Source: a bacterium TMED46
Lineage (GTDB): Bacteria > Fidelibacterota > Marinisomatia > Marinisomatales > UBA1611
Direction: 5' to 3'
Length of the DNA: 44,978 nt
NCBI GenBank assembly: GCA_002167345.2
Contig: NHCZ02000003.1
Span: 1-44,978 of the forward strand
Shown here piece by piece: positions 7,343 to 14,998 of this stretch; the stretch's first letter is position 1; each line of letters starts with the position of its first letter. The notes beneath the pieces were generated by a model that was given only the letters and a program-made list of their open reading frames with translations, had not been told where the DNA came from and made no database searches. A program made the position numbers and the translations under genes.

Positions 7343-8626
7343 TCATAAAGCAGGCGTACCTAGCCAGAGTCCTATGAATAGCAAAACACCTGCAACACTA
7401 TGCATAGTAATGGTGCCCCAATTCGCAGGTTGTAAAAGTCTATCATTATAATATTTATATAATGTCTGGCTCGAGGTGACTCCGAAATAAGAAGCTAGAA
7501 GAGTAATCAAGATCAAAGAAGGGAAAGTTCCATTTAAGACCAGCAATAATACACTTAAAAAAGCACCTACAACTAATGAGACATAGCCAGCTCTTGCTCT
7601 CTCAGGACCAAAGACCACTATTAGAGTATTCTTACCAGTAGCTTTATCACTATCGTGATCGGGGAATTCATTGACATAAACAACAGCCGCTATTAGAAAT
7701 CCAATTGGTATCCCTGCGAAAAAAGCTTCTGGAAGAAGTTGCCCTGTCTGTACTAGGGTACTTCCAGCTACCATAAGAGGACCGAAATTCAGACCTATGA
7801 GCAGCTCGCCCAACCCTTTCCTAGATGAAAAACGAAAAGGTGGCGCGGTATAAAACAAACCCGATAAAAATCCAATTAATCCTAACCACAAGACCGGCAT
7901 ACCTGCTTTCAATATGAGCGGAATGCCAACAATAGCACTAAGTGCAAATGTTACAATAGCAACAGTGAGCATTCCTTTTGGGGTAATCAAACCCATTTGA
8001 ATACTCCTACTTCCTCCATTCAATCCAACATTGCTGTAATTATAGTTAAGAGCGTCTGTACCACTAATATGATCAAAATAATCATTAGATGTATTGGTTC
8101 CTATATGTAAAAGACTTCCACCAAGGACAGTCAAACCTAACCATGCCCAGTCTACGGGATAACCAGCATATTTGGCAACTGCAGCACCAACCAATATCGG
8201 AACAATCGTAGCAGATAAGAATGGTAAACGCATTATGACCATCCAGGTAAATAGCTGTGTCATAAAACTAATCTTTGGTCTTACTTCATCTGGCGTTTTA
8301 TCTTTCAGAAGAGTCGTTACACCACAATATCCAATATGCTCTCCATTATTTCCTTTTGTAGGTGTAATCTTGATACGGCAAGGTAACTCACTTCCATTTT
8401 TATGGATGAAGGCAGTATTGCCTTCCCACTTCCCTTTTTTAACAGATTCATCAAGCCAATTTATAACATGCCCAAGAACGATTTGCCCATCACTAAAATC
8501 ACTTACCCTCATCTTATTAACAACTTCTTCTCTGTTGTATCCAAATAGGGTTTCAGAACCATCACTAAATGTTTCAACCTTTCCATCTAAATCGCAGGTA
8601 ATTACACTTTTCATCTGGTCATTCAT
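7343..8626 (-). CDS. PAS domain fused to UbiA-type prenyltransferase (MenA-like)
   Basis: A 427-residue fusion. Residues 1 to about 110 form a PAS sensor domain: ITCDLDGKVETFSDGSETLFGYNREE is the typical PAS start, and WEGNTAFIHKNGSELPCRIKITP the later strands. Residues about 125-427 are a polytopic UbiA prenyltransferase with about eight or nine membrane segments. Its first Asp-rich motif is NDYFDHISGTD (181-191), and the second lies in NEFPDHDSDKATGKNTL. The overall pattern is closest to 1,4-dihydroxy-2-naphthoate prenyltransferases (menaquinone synthesis), but the substrate is not certain. The PAS part contains no obvious heme or flavin residue. The gene is last in the operon with the selenoprotein genes and the cyclase, 71 bp after the cyclase stop, and ends at a terminator. 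Both Asp motifs are intact, so it should be active. A PAS-regulated prenyltransferase is unusual. Confidence 0.88.
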   Translation of the reverse strand: MNDQMKSVITCDLDGKVETFSDGSETLFGYNREEVVNKMRVSDFSDGQIVLGHVINWLDESVKKGKWEGNTAFIHKNGSELPCRIKITPTKGNNGEHIGYCGVTTLLKDKTPDEVRPKISFMTQLFTWMVIMRLPFLSATIVPILVGAAVAKYAGYPVDWAWLGLTVLGGSLLHIGTNTSNDYFDHISGTDALNYNYSNVGLNGGSRSIQMGLITPKGMLTVAIVTFALSAIVGIPLILKAGMPVLWLGLIGFLSGLFYTAPPFRFSSRKGLGELLIGLNFGPLMVAGSTLVQTGQLLPEAFFAGIPIGFLIAAVVYVNEFPDHDSDKATGKNTLIVVFGPERARAGYVSLVVGAFLSVLLLVLNGTFPSLILITLLASYFGVTSSQTLYKYYNDRLLQPANWGTITMHSVAGVLLFIGLWLGTPAL

Positions 8627-8697
8627 AATATAAATATCCTTATATAGAAAAAATAATTATCAAAAATTACGAAATAGATTTTCTGTCTGAAAAACGT

Positions 8698-9456
8698 TTA
8701 TGCAGTAGAGTAAAAAATAGGTCGACTAGGTGCTGCATCCAGACCCCAGTTTGGAATTTGTATCTGCAAAAAGCCAAATCCATCTATTACATCATCTGGA
8801 ATAAAGAGTAGTTCAGAAATGGTTTTTCCTTGTTTAAAGAATCTTTTATGATTTTCCAATTGCCCTCCATCATTTGCTTTATCAATAGAGGGGATATCCA
8901 CTAAAAGATGTTGGACACCTAAAGCATTAATATGATCAATGGCATCATTTGTAAAGAAGGGTGCAGGTTCTACATTGTAATCCCTTTTTTTCTTAGACAC
9001 ATTATTTGGGAGTGTCCTGATAATCAATGCATTATTAGGTTCCAGTGTATTTTTCTGCAGTTCATCTTTTGTGATCACCAGTTCATTCTTCATATCATAA
9101 TGATAAGATTCATTTGTCTTGTTTGCTTCCTGCAATTCCACTGAAGTCAACCACGCTGGAATCATACCCTTGGGGCAAACATCTGATATTTTTACTTCTG
9201 AATCTATTACGTGTGCAATTGATTCTGTATGGGTCCCCGTACAGTGTACATCTAAAGTGACAATAGGAACATTGCAGCTCCCCCCCTTTTTTATATCGCC
9301 AATAAAATCGCCAGATCTTAGAGCGTTCACTTGAGGTTTCTCTGCACCATAAAATATGGGACCACTACCTAAGAAATCATTTCTTATAGATAGGTCCACC
9401 CCTTCATGGGTATTAACATAATAGGTATTGGTGTTATGTTTAATTTCAGTGATCAA
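8698..9456 (-). CDS. Cyclase-family metal hydrolase (kynurenine formamidase-like)
   Basis: A 252-residue protein of the Cyclase family (PF04199 type), which includes bacterial kynurenine formamidase and isatin hydrolase. The metal-binding signature HxxGTHxExxxH is seen as HCTGTHTESIAH (residues 71-82). A later segment, HLLVDIPSIDKANDGG, matches the family's second conserved block. The first codon is TTG (9454-9456). The frame has no nearby ATG, so TTG, or a non-standard ATT one codon upstream, is the likely start. It begins 7 bp after the SelW-like gene and is co-oriented with it. The substrate is unknown; no tryptophan catabolism gene is nearby, so the formamidase role should not be assumed. 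Glu in place of the more common Asp in GTHxD is tolerated in the family. Confidence 0.8.
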   Translation of the reverse strand: MITEIKHNTNTYYVNTHEGVDLSIRNDFLGSGPIFYGAEKPQVNALRSGDFIGDIKKGGSCNVPIVTLDVHCTGTHTESIAHVIDSEVKISDVCPKGMIPAWLTSVELQEANKTNESYHYDMKNELVITKDELQKNTLEPNNALIIRTLPNNVSKKKRDYNVEPAPFFTNDAIDHINALGVQHLLVDIPSIDKANDGGQLENHKRFFKQGKTISELLFIPDDVIDGFGFLQIQIPNWGLDAAPSRPIFYSTA

Positions 9457-9463
9457 TATTGAA

Positions 9464-9688
9464 TTAACTCTGTCCTATTAGTTGCTCAATTTCACCCTGC
9501 TCAGGAAAACGGTTTAAAGCTTTTTTTGAAAATATCAGCTCTCCATTCAGGGTGACTTCGAATACACCTCCACCGCTTGAAATAAGCGAAACATTTATTT
9601 CTTGGAAAGTCTGTTTTAAGCTAGCCTCCAAACTGGAGGCTCTAGGAAGGTAGTTTCAATGGCTACAGTATTCAATGGTTACTTTCAT
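9464..9688 (-). CDS. SelW-like selenoprotein (Rdx family, CxxU) with in-frame UGA
   Basis: A 74-residue protein readable only if the TGA at 9656-9658 (codon 11) is selenocysteine. The N-terminus is MKVTIEYCSHU, giving the CxxU redox motif of the SelW/SelT/SelH (Rdx) thioredoxin-like family. The rest fits the fold without further breaks: a helix EASLKQTFQEI, strands VSLISSGGGVFEVTLNGELIF, and the family-typical SKKALNRFPEQGEIEQLI. The ATG is preceded by a good ribosome site (AGGTGA, 6 bases before). A bacterial SECIS-like hairpin follows the UGA. It lies 19 bp after the Sec-peroxiredoxin gene and 7 bp before the cyclase gene, so the three are likely co-transcribed. Its role is a small thiol/selenol oxidoreductase, possibly reducing the peroxiredoxin (inference). 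The alternative of a pseudogene with a nonsense mutation is unlikely given the position of UGA and the hairpin. Confidence 0.88.
9621..9645 (-). promoter_or_regulatory. Bacterial SECIS-like hairpin for the SelW-like UGA
   Basis: On the minus strand AGCCTCCA-GTT-TGGAGGCT forms a perfect 8-bp stem with a 3-base loop starting with G. The loop G lies 22 bases after the UGA. In known bSECIS elements a small apical loop with G in its first or second position lies about 16-37 bases downstream of UGA, within the coding sequence. This hairpin meets those rules and would recruit SelB for Sec insertion. Confidence 0.8.
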
Positions 9689-9707
9689 AAGCATTCACCT
9701 AATGTGT

Positions 9708-10193
9708 TTAGTTAAAAAATCTTAGTATATCTTTAGGATGGGTATGCAAATCAACATCATCAAAGATGTGAATTAATACTCCTTCTTTATTAATGAGAAA
9801 AGTTTTTCTTGATGGGAAAAAATAATATTTATTCACACCAAATGCCTTGCCCATTTCCCTTTTCGAATCAGATAGTAAATTGAAATTCAGATCATATTTT
9901 TTTTTGAATGATCTCAAAATGCTTTGGTCATCATAACTAATACCAAGTATCGATATATTATATTTTTCAAAATTCTTGTATTCATCACGGAACCCGCATG
10001 CCTGTCTTATTCATCCAGGAGTATCAGCCTTAGGAAAAAAATAAATAACTAAGTTATTGCCTTTGTAGTCATCAAGTTGATGCAAGTTTCCATCTTGGTC
10101 TACCAGTGAAAAGTTAGGCGCAGATTCACCAACATTTATGGTCGCTCCAAATAATGAGAATTTTAAAATGATTATAGGTAATATTTTTTTCAT
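9708..10193 (-). CDS. Selenocysteine peroxiredoxin, Bcp/PrxQ type, with in-frame UGA
   Basis: A 161-residue peroxiredoxin interrupted by one TGA (10011-10013, codon 61). Read through, the active site is PKADTPGU followed by IRQACGFRDEY. This aligns with the Bcp motif PKxxTPGC-T-x-QACGLRD, so Sec replaces the peroxidatic Cys while the resolving Cys five residues later is kept. Downstream, the thioredoxin-fold features are intact: ISILGISYDD, NLLSDSKREMGKAFGV, and KTFLINKEGVLIHIFDDVD with the H-P-K-D-I-L-x-F end. The N-terminus MKKILPIIILKFSLFGATIN looks like a signal or membrane anchor before ESAPNFSLVDQDG, suggesting an exported enzyme. It reduces peroxides or lipid hydroperoxides with an outside thiol donor. 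It is the first gene of the operon with the SelW-like gene. A frameshifted or dead gene is disfavoured because both halves are in the same frame. Confidence 0.88.
9983..10000 (-). promoter_or_regulatory. Bacterial SECIS-like hairpin for the peroxiredoxin UGA
   Basis: On the minus strand CAT-G-CGG-GTT-CCG-TG-ATG can fold into a short hairpin: CGG/CCG closing a GTT loop, then a small internal loop, then CAT/ATG. The loop G is 17 bases from its UGA, inside the known bSECIS range. The GUU loop is the same as in the SelW-like element. The stem is weaker than that one. Confidence 0.6.
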
Positions 10194-10259
10194 TTATTAA
10201 GTATTTAACTAGACATAAACTAAACAGGGCTGAATGCGAATGATATTAAATTTTATACA

Positions 10260-11240
10260 ATGAAAAACTCGAATATTAAAACTATAGCTAAAGAAGTTAT
10301 CAAGATCGAGGCTGATGCTGTTTCTTTAATTGCAGACCGTATTGACAAAAATTTTGAATCTGCAGTAAATACAATATTACAATGCAAGGGTCGCCTTATC
10401 GTATCAGGTATGGGTAAATCTGGTTTGATATCTCAAAAGATAGCCTCTACAATGGCCTCAACAGGCACACCTTCTCATTTTGTTCACCCTGGGGAGGCTA
10501 TTCATGGTGACCTGGGAATGATAACTAAAGAAGATGTATTATTAATTGTAAGCAATAGTGGTGAAACCATGGAATTAATTCAGATAATCCCAGCAATAAA
10601 AAAGAAAAATGTAAAAGTTGTTGGGATGATAGGTAGACGAGGATCCAGCTTAGCTTCTAGCGCTGATATATATTTGGATACATCTGTTGAAAAGGAAGCA
10701 TGTACTTTAGATCTAGCGCCCACAGCAAGTACAACAGCAACATTAGCAATGGGAGATGCATTAGCAGTGGCACTTTTAGAACTCAGAGGGTTTGACCAAG
10801 AAGATTTTGCAGAACTTCACCCAGGAGGGATGTTGGGAAAACGTCTTTTACTAACGCTAGATCAACTAGTTCACTCAGGTGATAAGATCCCATTTATATC
10901 GAGTGAGCATAGTATCAAAGATGCGCTATTCACTATTTCAGATAAAGGCTTAGGGATGACCGGTGTATTAAATGAAAAAGATGAATTGGTTGGGATAATA
11001 ACAGATGGAGATATTAGAAGAGGATTAGAAAAGGTTGGTCATAGTCTTCTCAATGAAAAAGCTTCATTCATCATGTCAAAAGGTCCTAAGTGGGTCACTT
11101 CTGATATCCTGGCCTTATCTGCGCTTGAGCTAATGGAAAAGCATTCTATAACAAGTTTATTTGTTTATTCTAATTCAGATATAAAAAAGCCTGATGGTAT
11201 TGTACACATTCATGACATTCTGAGATCCGGTATTCAATGA
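10260..11240 (+). CDS. kdsD: Arabinose-5-phosphate isomerase, KpsF/GutQ family
   Basis: Converts ribulose 5-phosphate to arabinose 5-phosphate, the first step to Kdo for lipopolysaccharide; cytoplasmic. This 326-residue protein has the full architecture. An N-terminal SIS domain carries GMGKSGLISQKIASTMASTG (50-69) and the HPGEAIHGDLGM block. The LAPTASTTATLAMGDALAVAL segment follows, then AELHPGGMLGKRL. A pair of CBS domains occupies about residues 205-325 (GIITDGDIRRGL in the first, IVHIHDILRSGI in the second). Length and motifs match KdsD exactly. It is transcribed divergently from the Sec-peroxiredoxin operon across a 66-bp gap and is followed by the cytochrome lipoprotein gene in the same direction. 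It is good evidence for an LPS-bearing outer membrane. Confidence 0.94.
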   Translation: MKNSNIKTIAKEVIKIEADAVSLIADRIDKNFESAVNTILQCKGRLIVSGMGKSGLISQKIASTMASTGTPSHFVHPGEAIHGDLGMITKEDVLLIVSNSGETMELIQIIPAIKKKNVKVVGMIGRRGSSLASSADIYLDTSVEKEACTLDLAPTASTTATLAMGDALAVALLELRGFDQEDFAELHPGGMLGKRLLLTLDQLVHSGDKIPFISSEHSIKDALFTISDKGLGMTGVLNEKDELVGIITDGDIRRGLEKVGHSLLNEKASFIMSKGPKWVTSDILALSALELMEKHSITSLFVYSNSDIKKPDGIVHIHDILRSGIQ

Positions 11241-11277
11241 AGCCATCTCTAATTAATAAGAATTTTTGGAGTTCTTA

Positions 11278-11700
11278 ATGAACAAGTTTTTTAGACATAT
11301 CAGTATTTTTACCTTAGTACTTATTATGGGGTGCAGTAAAAAATCACCGGCTGTAAATATCTACGATTCAGAAGAGTATAAATCACTAGATCGTAAAGAT
11401 CTGATTGTAGGAGAATCAATATGGTCAACCGCTTGTTTTAGATGTCACATGTATGGTACAAATGGAGCTGTACTTCTTGACGATAAGGCATATTGGGACA
11501 AAGCAGCATCAAAAGGTATTGATGAATTATATAAAAGTGTTTGGGAAGGTAAAAAAGGTGAGAATGGTCAAATGCCTGCAAAAGGTTTTTGTAATCTTTG
11601 CTCAGAAGATGAAATCAGAAAATCAATTTTTTATATATTTGATCTTGGAAAAAGAGTACAAGCATCAAATGAGAAAAAAGATTTAAAAAGAGAAAGCTAA
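11278..11700 (+). CDS. Monoheme cytochrome c lipoprotein (c5-like)
   Basis: A 140-residue lipoprotein with signal MNKFFRHISIFTLVLIMGC, where Cys19 is the lipidation site. A CxxCH heme site, CFRCH (residues 53-57), follows. The later QMPAKGFCNLCSEDEIRKSI segment resembles the C-terminal part of cytochrome c5, with Met as probable axial ligand and a CxxC pair. It would carry electrons in the periplasm, attached to a membrane. I chose the ATG at 11278, which has GGAG seven bases upstream, over the TTG at 11266. It starts 37 bp after kdsD and may be co-transcribed, without functional logic. It converges on the NagB-PIG-L gene with one base between stops. Confidence 0.85.
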   Translation: MNKFFRHISIFTLVLIMGCSKKSPAVNIYDSEEYKSLDRKDLIVGESIWSTACFRCHMYGTNGAVLLDDKAYWDKAASKGIDELYKSVWEGKKGENGQMPAKGFCNLCSEDEIRKSIFYIFDLGKRVQASNEKKDLKRES

Positions 11701-11701
11701 A

Positions 11702-14035
11702 TTACTTGACTTTTACTCCCGACCCCTCAATTGCATCCTCAATTCGCCTAGCAAAGTTCAAAAAATCCTCTACCTTCATTTCTTTTAAGTAAACTGCTCC
11801 ATGAACAGCCCTTAGATGTGGGTTCTTATTCCTATACCAATAATCTCTACCAAGTATTAGTTGTAGATCACGGTGCTGCTCTACCCATATTTTTTGGGAA
11901 AGTTCGCAAAACGGACCATCATATTCGTAACTAGGAAATGAAGCATCCTTTTGACTGAGGTAACAATTCATAAAAGTAGAGTTTAGTATTGACATTGAAT
12001 TCAGTGTCACCGGAACGATTATATCTGCCTCTGCTAGATTAAATCGGTACCAGACATTACGATATCCCCATATCCTCAAGTTTGATAGGTCAGCTTTTTC
12101 ATTCCACAGTCGAACTGCCTCTGCTATACTTTGTAGAACTTTATAATGAGTATCTGGGCCGCTACCTTCTGGATCCATAGCTAATGTAATGACGGTAGGC
12201 TCAAAGTCTCTTAATTGATCTAAAATAGGTGTAACATCTCGGTTTTTCTGAGGCTGTTCTGTAAAAATATCACCTTTATAGAAACCAAGTCTTAAATGAT
12301 GCACATCTCTAACTCTCACTCCATAGTTTGCCCAAACCAGCTCTTCTTCAAATTCACGTATCATACCTTTTAATTTTTGGATCTCAAAGGAATTCTTTTC
12401 TCCATCATAATAATTTTCAAGTTCACTAACTATACTAACAAGCTGTTCACGCAGCTCCTTTTTATCTTTAACATTGAAAATTTCAACGATCGATCTAATC
12501 ACCCTATGTGATAGCCCTCTTGACTGACCAATTGAATCATTATTGGCTATTTTATCTAGATAATGATATACATCCTTATCCCATTTCGATAGATATCCAC
12601 TAGAAAAGAAATCTTCATAATTAGTCATCTCAATTCTTCCATTATCTAAAAAGTCTATGGTATTTTGGATAATTGTTTTCAAAAAATGATTTGTAACAGA
12701 TGTGAATCCTGATGTCATATTTGCAAATATGTGTTTATTCGTTGGCTCTCGAACCAGATGAATTATGTGAGGCATCATTCCAAGCATAATATCATCATGA
12801 TGTGGACCTGTGTGGTAAAAAACTTGATCAGTTTCCGTTTTAATACCCAACTGTACTTTTTGATCTACACTTTTAATTATCTGAGAAACAGTTTGTTCAT
12901 CAAGACCTGGTATATTTTTACAAATAGGATCATTAACTAAATCGTCGTATAATAGTTTTTTTCCATATTTATTTTTTTTCTTTGCAAGATCTAAAAGTGC
13001 ATTTTGCTTTTTTTCTATATCCCAAGGAACATGTTGCCAATAATGTTCTTTTGTGTCTCTTAAAGCTTTGGAAGCACCTTCGGTAATATAGAATCTGCTA
13101 TTTTTGAGTTTTTGAAGTGCCGTTGCAGGGTATCTAACATCTTGTTCAGTCTCAAGAGACATTTTAACAATTGGTGCTTTCGCTTCACCAGCTGCAATAA
13201 TTATCGCTGTTGCATTTTCATTATAAGTTATGGTTCCAAGCCCAATGGTAATCACTAATCGGTTCTTACTGATCTCAATTCCACCTAAATCACTAGCCGC
13301 AGCGGCCTGAGTCTCAAAATTAGTCTCCATTAATCTTGTGGTAGAATTATGATCAGAGCCCCTTATATTAAAAGCAATATGTCCATCTGGACCAATTCCT
13401 CCAAGAAAGAAACCTATACCACCTAACCCTCTTATTTTCTCTTCATATTGGTTGCACCATTGATCAATAAGATAGATTGATTCTTGTTGCTTTTTTTGTA
13501 GATCAGTGGATGGATTTGCATGACGCAAACCAAGATCAATCAGCCCATCTGGAAATATCTGGCTCCAATGTTGATCATTATAAGTTGGTATATCATCCGC
13601 ATTGATTAATAATGCTTTTTCTTCTGAAATATTGAAACCTTCTAAATAATATTTTTTTACATAATTTGAAAAACTATTATGCTGAGATGGTTCAAGAGGA
13701 TAAAACTCATCTATCTGAATGAAATGCAATTTTGATAGGTCAGGTTTATTCTTTGAGCTAAGACCATAATTAGAACGTATTGATACCACTTTATCACTTT
13801 CCCAATTGTTTAAAATATAGTGAGTCCACTTAATAAAATATTCAGGTGTCTTTCCAGTGGGGAGACTGATGACACCTTTCGGGTTTTCAATGGCCCATTC
13901 TAAAAATCTTAAAGAAGTAATTAAACCCAGGTCAGGGTAATTACTAACCTTGATATATGGAATCTTTGTTTTTTGGAGTTCAATATCACTTGTATTAAAA
14001 AAAGAAGTTTCTACTTTAGATATATTAGTATTCAT
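11702..14035 (-). CDS. NagB-type glucosamine-6-phosphate deaminase fused to PIG-L/LmbE deacetylase
   Basis: A 777-residue two-domain protein. Residues about 30-330 are a NagB/RpiA-fold domain: SLPTGKTPEYF (58-68), IQIDEFYPL (107-114, with the base Asp and Glu) and GGIGPDGHIAFN (212-223) are the deaminase signatures. Residues about 400-777 are a PIG-L/LmbE N-deacetylase domain beginning at TGPHHDDIMLG (409-419), the zinc-binding PHxDD motif. The domain order matches fused deaminases known from Bacteroidota. A plausible role is deacetylating an amino sugar and deaminating its phosphate to fructose 6-phosphate plus ammonia, though which substrate each half uses is not proven. The gene overlaps the upstream DUF1460 gene by one base (TAATG) and is translationally coupled to it. 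It could feed products of the murein enzymes at 25-43 kb into glycolysis. Confidence 0.86.
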   Translation of the reverse strand: MNTNISKVETSFFNTSDIELQKTKIPYIKVSNYPDLGLITSLRFLEWAIENPKGVISLPTGKTPEYFIKWTHYILNNWESDKVVSIRSNYGLSSKNKPDLSKLHFIQIDEFYPLEPSQHNSFSNYVKKYYLEGFNISEEKALLINADDIPTYNDQHWSQIFPDGLIDLGLRHANPSTDLQKKQQESIYLIDQWCNQYEEKIRGLGGIGFFLGGIGPDGHIAFNIRGSDHNSTTRLMETNFETQAAAASDLGGIEISKNRLVITIGLGTITYNENATAIIIAAGEAKAPIVKMSLETEQDVRYPATALQKLKNSRFYITEGASKALRDTKEHYWQHVPWDIEKKQNALLDLAKKKNKYGKKLLYDDLVNDPICKNIPGLDEQTVSQIIKSVDQKVQLGIKTETDQVFYHTGPHHDDIMLGMMPHIIHLVREPTNKHIFANMTSGFTSVTNHFLKTIIQNTIDFLDNGRIEMTNYEDFFSSGYLSKWDKDVYHYLDKIANNDSIGQSRGLSHRVIRSIVEIFNVKDKKELREQLVSIVSELENYYDGEKNSFEIQKLKGMIREFEEELVWANYGVRVRDVHHLRLGFYKGDIFTEQPQKNRDVTPILDQLRDFEPTVITLAMDPEGSGPDTHYKVLQSIAEAVRLWNEKADLSNLRIWGYRNVWYRFNLAEADIIVPVTLNSMSILNSTFMNCYLSQKDASFPSYEYDGPFCELSQKIWVEQHRDLQLILGRDYWYRNKNPHLRAVHGAVYLKEMKVEDFLNFARRIEDAIEGSGVKVK

Positions 14036-14874
14036 TACTTTCTTCTTTGTTTTAGATCAAAAAACATAATTCCATCAAAACGAAATACTTTATCATCTTT
14101 TTTTAAAAATGAAAATAGATCAACATTAACTGTCTTTTTTTCAATCGATGAAGCATGAATTAAATCTTTTCCGTTCAAAACATATCCTTCATGAGCAATG
14201 ACAATACCATTTTTGAAATAATCTTTTTTCACAAATGCTGCACCGCAAATAGAAGGAAGGTTTGATAACATATCATCACTTAATTTTTCAATAGGAATGT
14301 AGTCTATTGATTCAACTGATGTCCATCCTAAATCTAAAAATTGTGACCCATTCTTCTTTTTATTCAATTCAATATTAATAGTTTCAAGATTCTTTGGTGA
14401 TGAGACCTTGGATGTAATATCTATTGTGTTAGGATGATTTAGTAAACGATCCGATGTAAAATGCCATCTTGACCTATAATTAGGAGTACTAGTACCATAT
14501 TGATCTGGTTTGTAATGAATATTGATCATCACATCTTTTGCATGCTGAAAGGAATTACTTTCTGCCAAAGCTATAGTGGTCAATACATGTACAGTACAAT
14601 CTGAAGTGTCAAAACGAATAATTGGATCAGTGTCAACTCCTTGCTCCTCACCTAGACAAAATATTCCATATGGTGTACCGACCCTCCATAGATTAAGTGC
14701 AATGAGTCGTTCATGATAATCAGGATGCATCTTATGAAAACGCGGTAGATAGATATCTAACTGCTCATTAGATAGGGTCCATGGGTCAGGTAAAGACTCT
14801 GTCCACTTGTAGGAGCTTTGATCAGCATAAACTCCATATACAGATAAAATTGCTAAGAAAAATTTATAATACAA
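14035..14874 (-). CDS. DUF1460 / N-acetylmuramoyl-L-alanine amidase-like exported protein
   Basis: A 279-residue protein with a short signal peptide (MYYKFFLAILSVYGVYA). It shows the DUF1460 pattern: W-R-V-G-T-P-Y-G near residue 65, then IIRFDTSDCTVHVLTTIALAES, where D-C is the putative NlpC/P60-like nucleophile site. An HFTSDRLL block and a later GIVIAHEGYVLNGKDLIHAS (candidate catalytic His) follow. DUF1460 proteins are papain-fold and include enzymes proposed to cleave murein amide bonds. It is the first gene of a two-gene operon with the NagB-PIG-L fusion, consistent with handling of cell-wall fragments. The family call is good; the exact bond cleaved is unknown. Confidence 0.78.
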   Translation of the reverse strand: MYYKFFLAILSVYGVYADQSSYKWTESLPDPWTLSNEQLDIYLPRFHKMHPDYHERLIALNLWRVGTPYGIFCLGEEQGVDTDPIIRFDTSDCTVHVLTTIALAESNSFQHAKDVMINIHYKPDQYGTSTPNYRSRWHFTSDRLLNHPNTIDITSKVSSPKNLETINIELNKKKNGSQFLDLGWTSVESIDYIPIEKLSDDMLSNLPSICGAAFVKKDYFKNGIVIAHEGYVLNGKDLIHASSIEKKTVNVDLFSFLKKDDKVFRFDGIMFFDLKQRRK

Positions 14875-14931
14875 TAATCTTTGATTAATTGTTAAGCCTA
14901 AATTTATAAATATTAGTAATATAGTATAGCT

Positions 14932-14951
14932 ATCATTTGATCATTTGATCA
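14932..14951. repeat. Tandem 8-bp repeat in a divergent promoter region
   Basis: ATCATTTG is repeated twice in tandem and followed by a partial third copy (ATCA), creating nested TGATCA palindromes. It lies in the 124-bp gap between the divergently transcribed DUF1460 and lysA-like genes, about 50 bp before the lysA ATG. A regulatory site is possible; low-complexity chance is also possible in AT-rich DNA. Confidence 0.35.
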
Positions 14952-14998
14952 CTAATGATTTTTATAAAAAAGTTTAAAGATATAATTTCATTATAAAT

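Noticed and set aside
8172-8633. 153-codon open frame on the + strand
   Set aside because: It is antisense to the PAS-UbiA gene, whose protein matches known domains; the + frame has no recognisable fold and is a shadow.
9708-10193. Peroxiredoxin as a pseudogene or two separate genes
   Set aside because: Both halves are in the same frame, the single TGA falls exactly on the peroxidatic Cys codon, the rest of the fold is intact, a hairpin follows, and a second Sec-type gene is next door.
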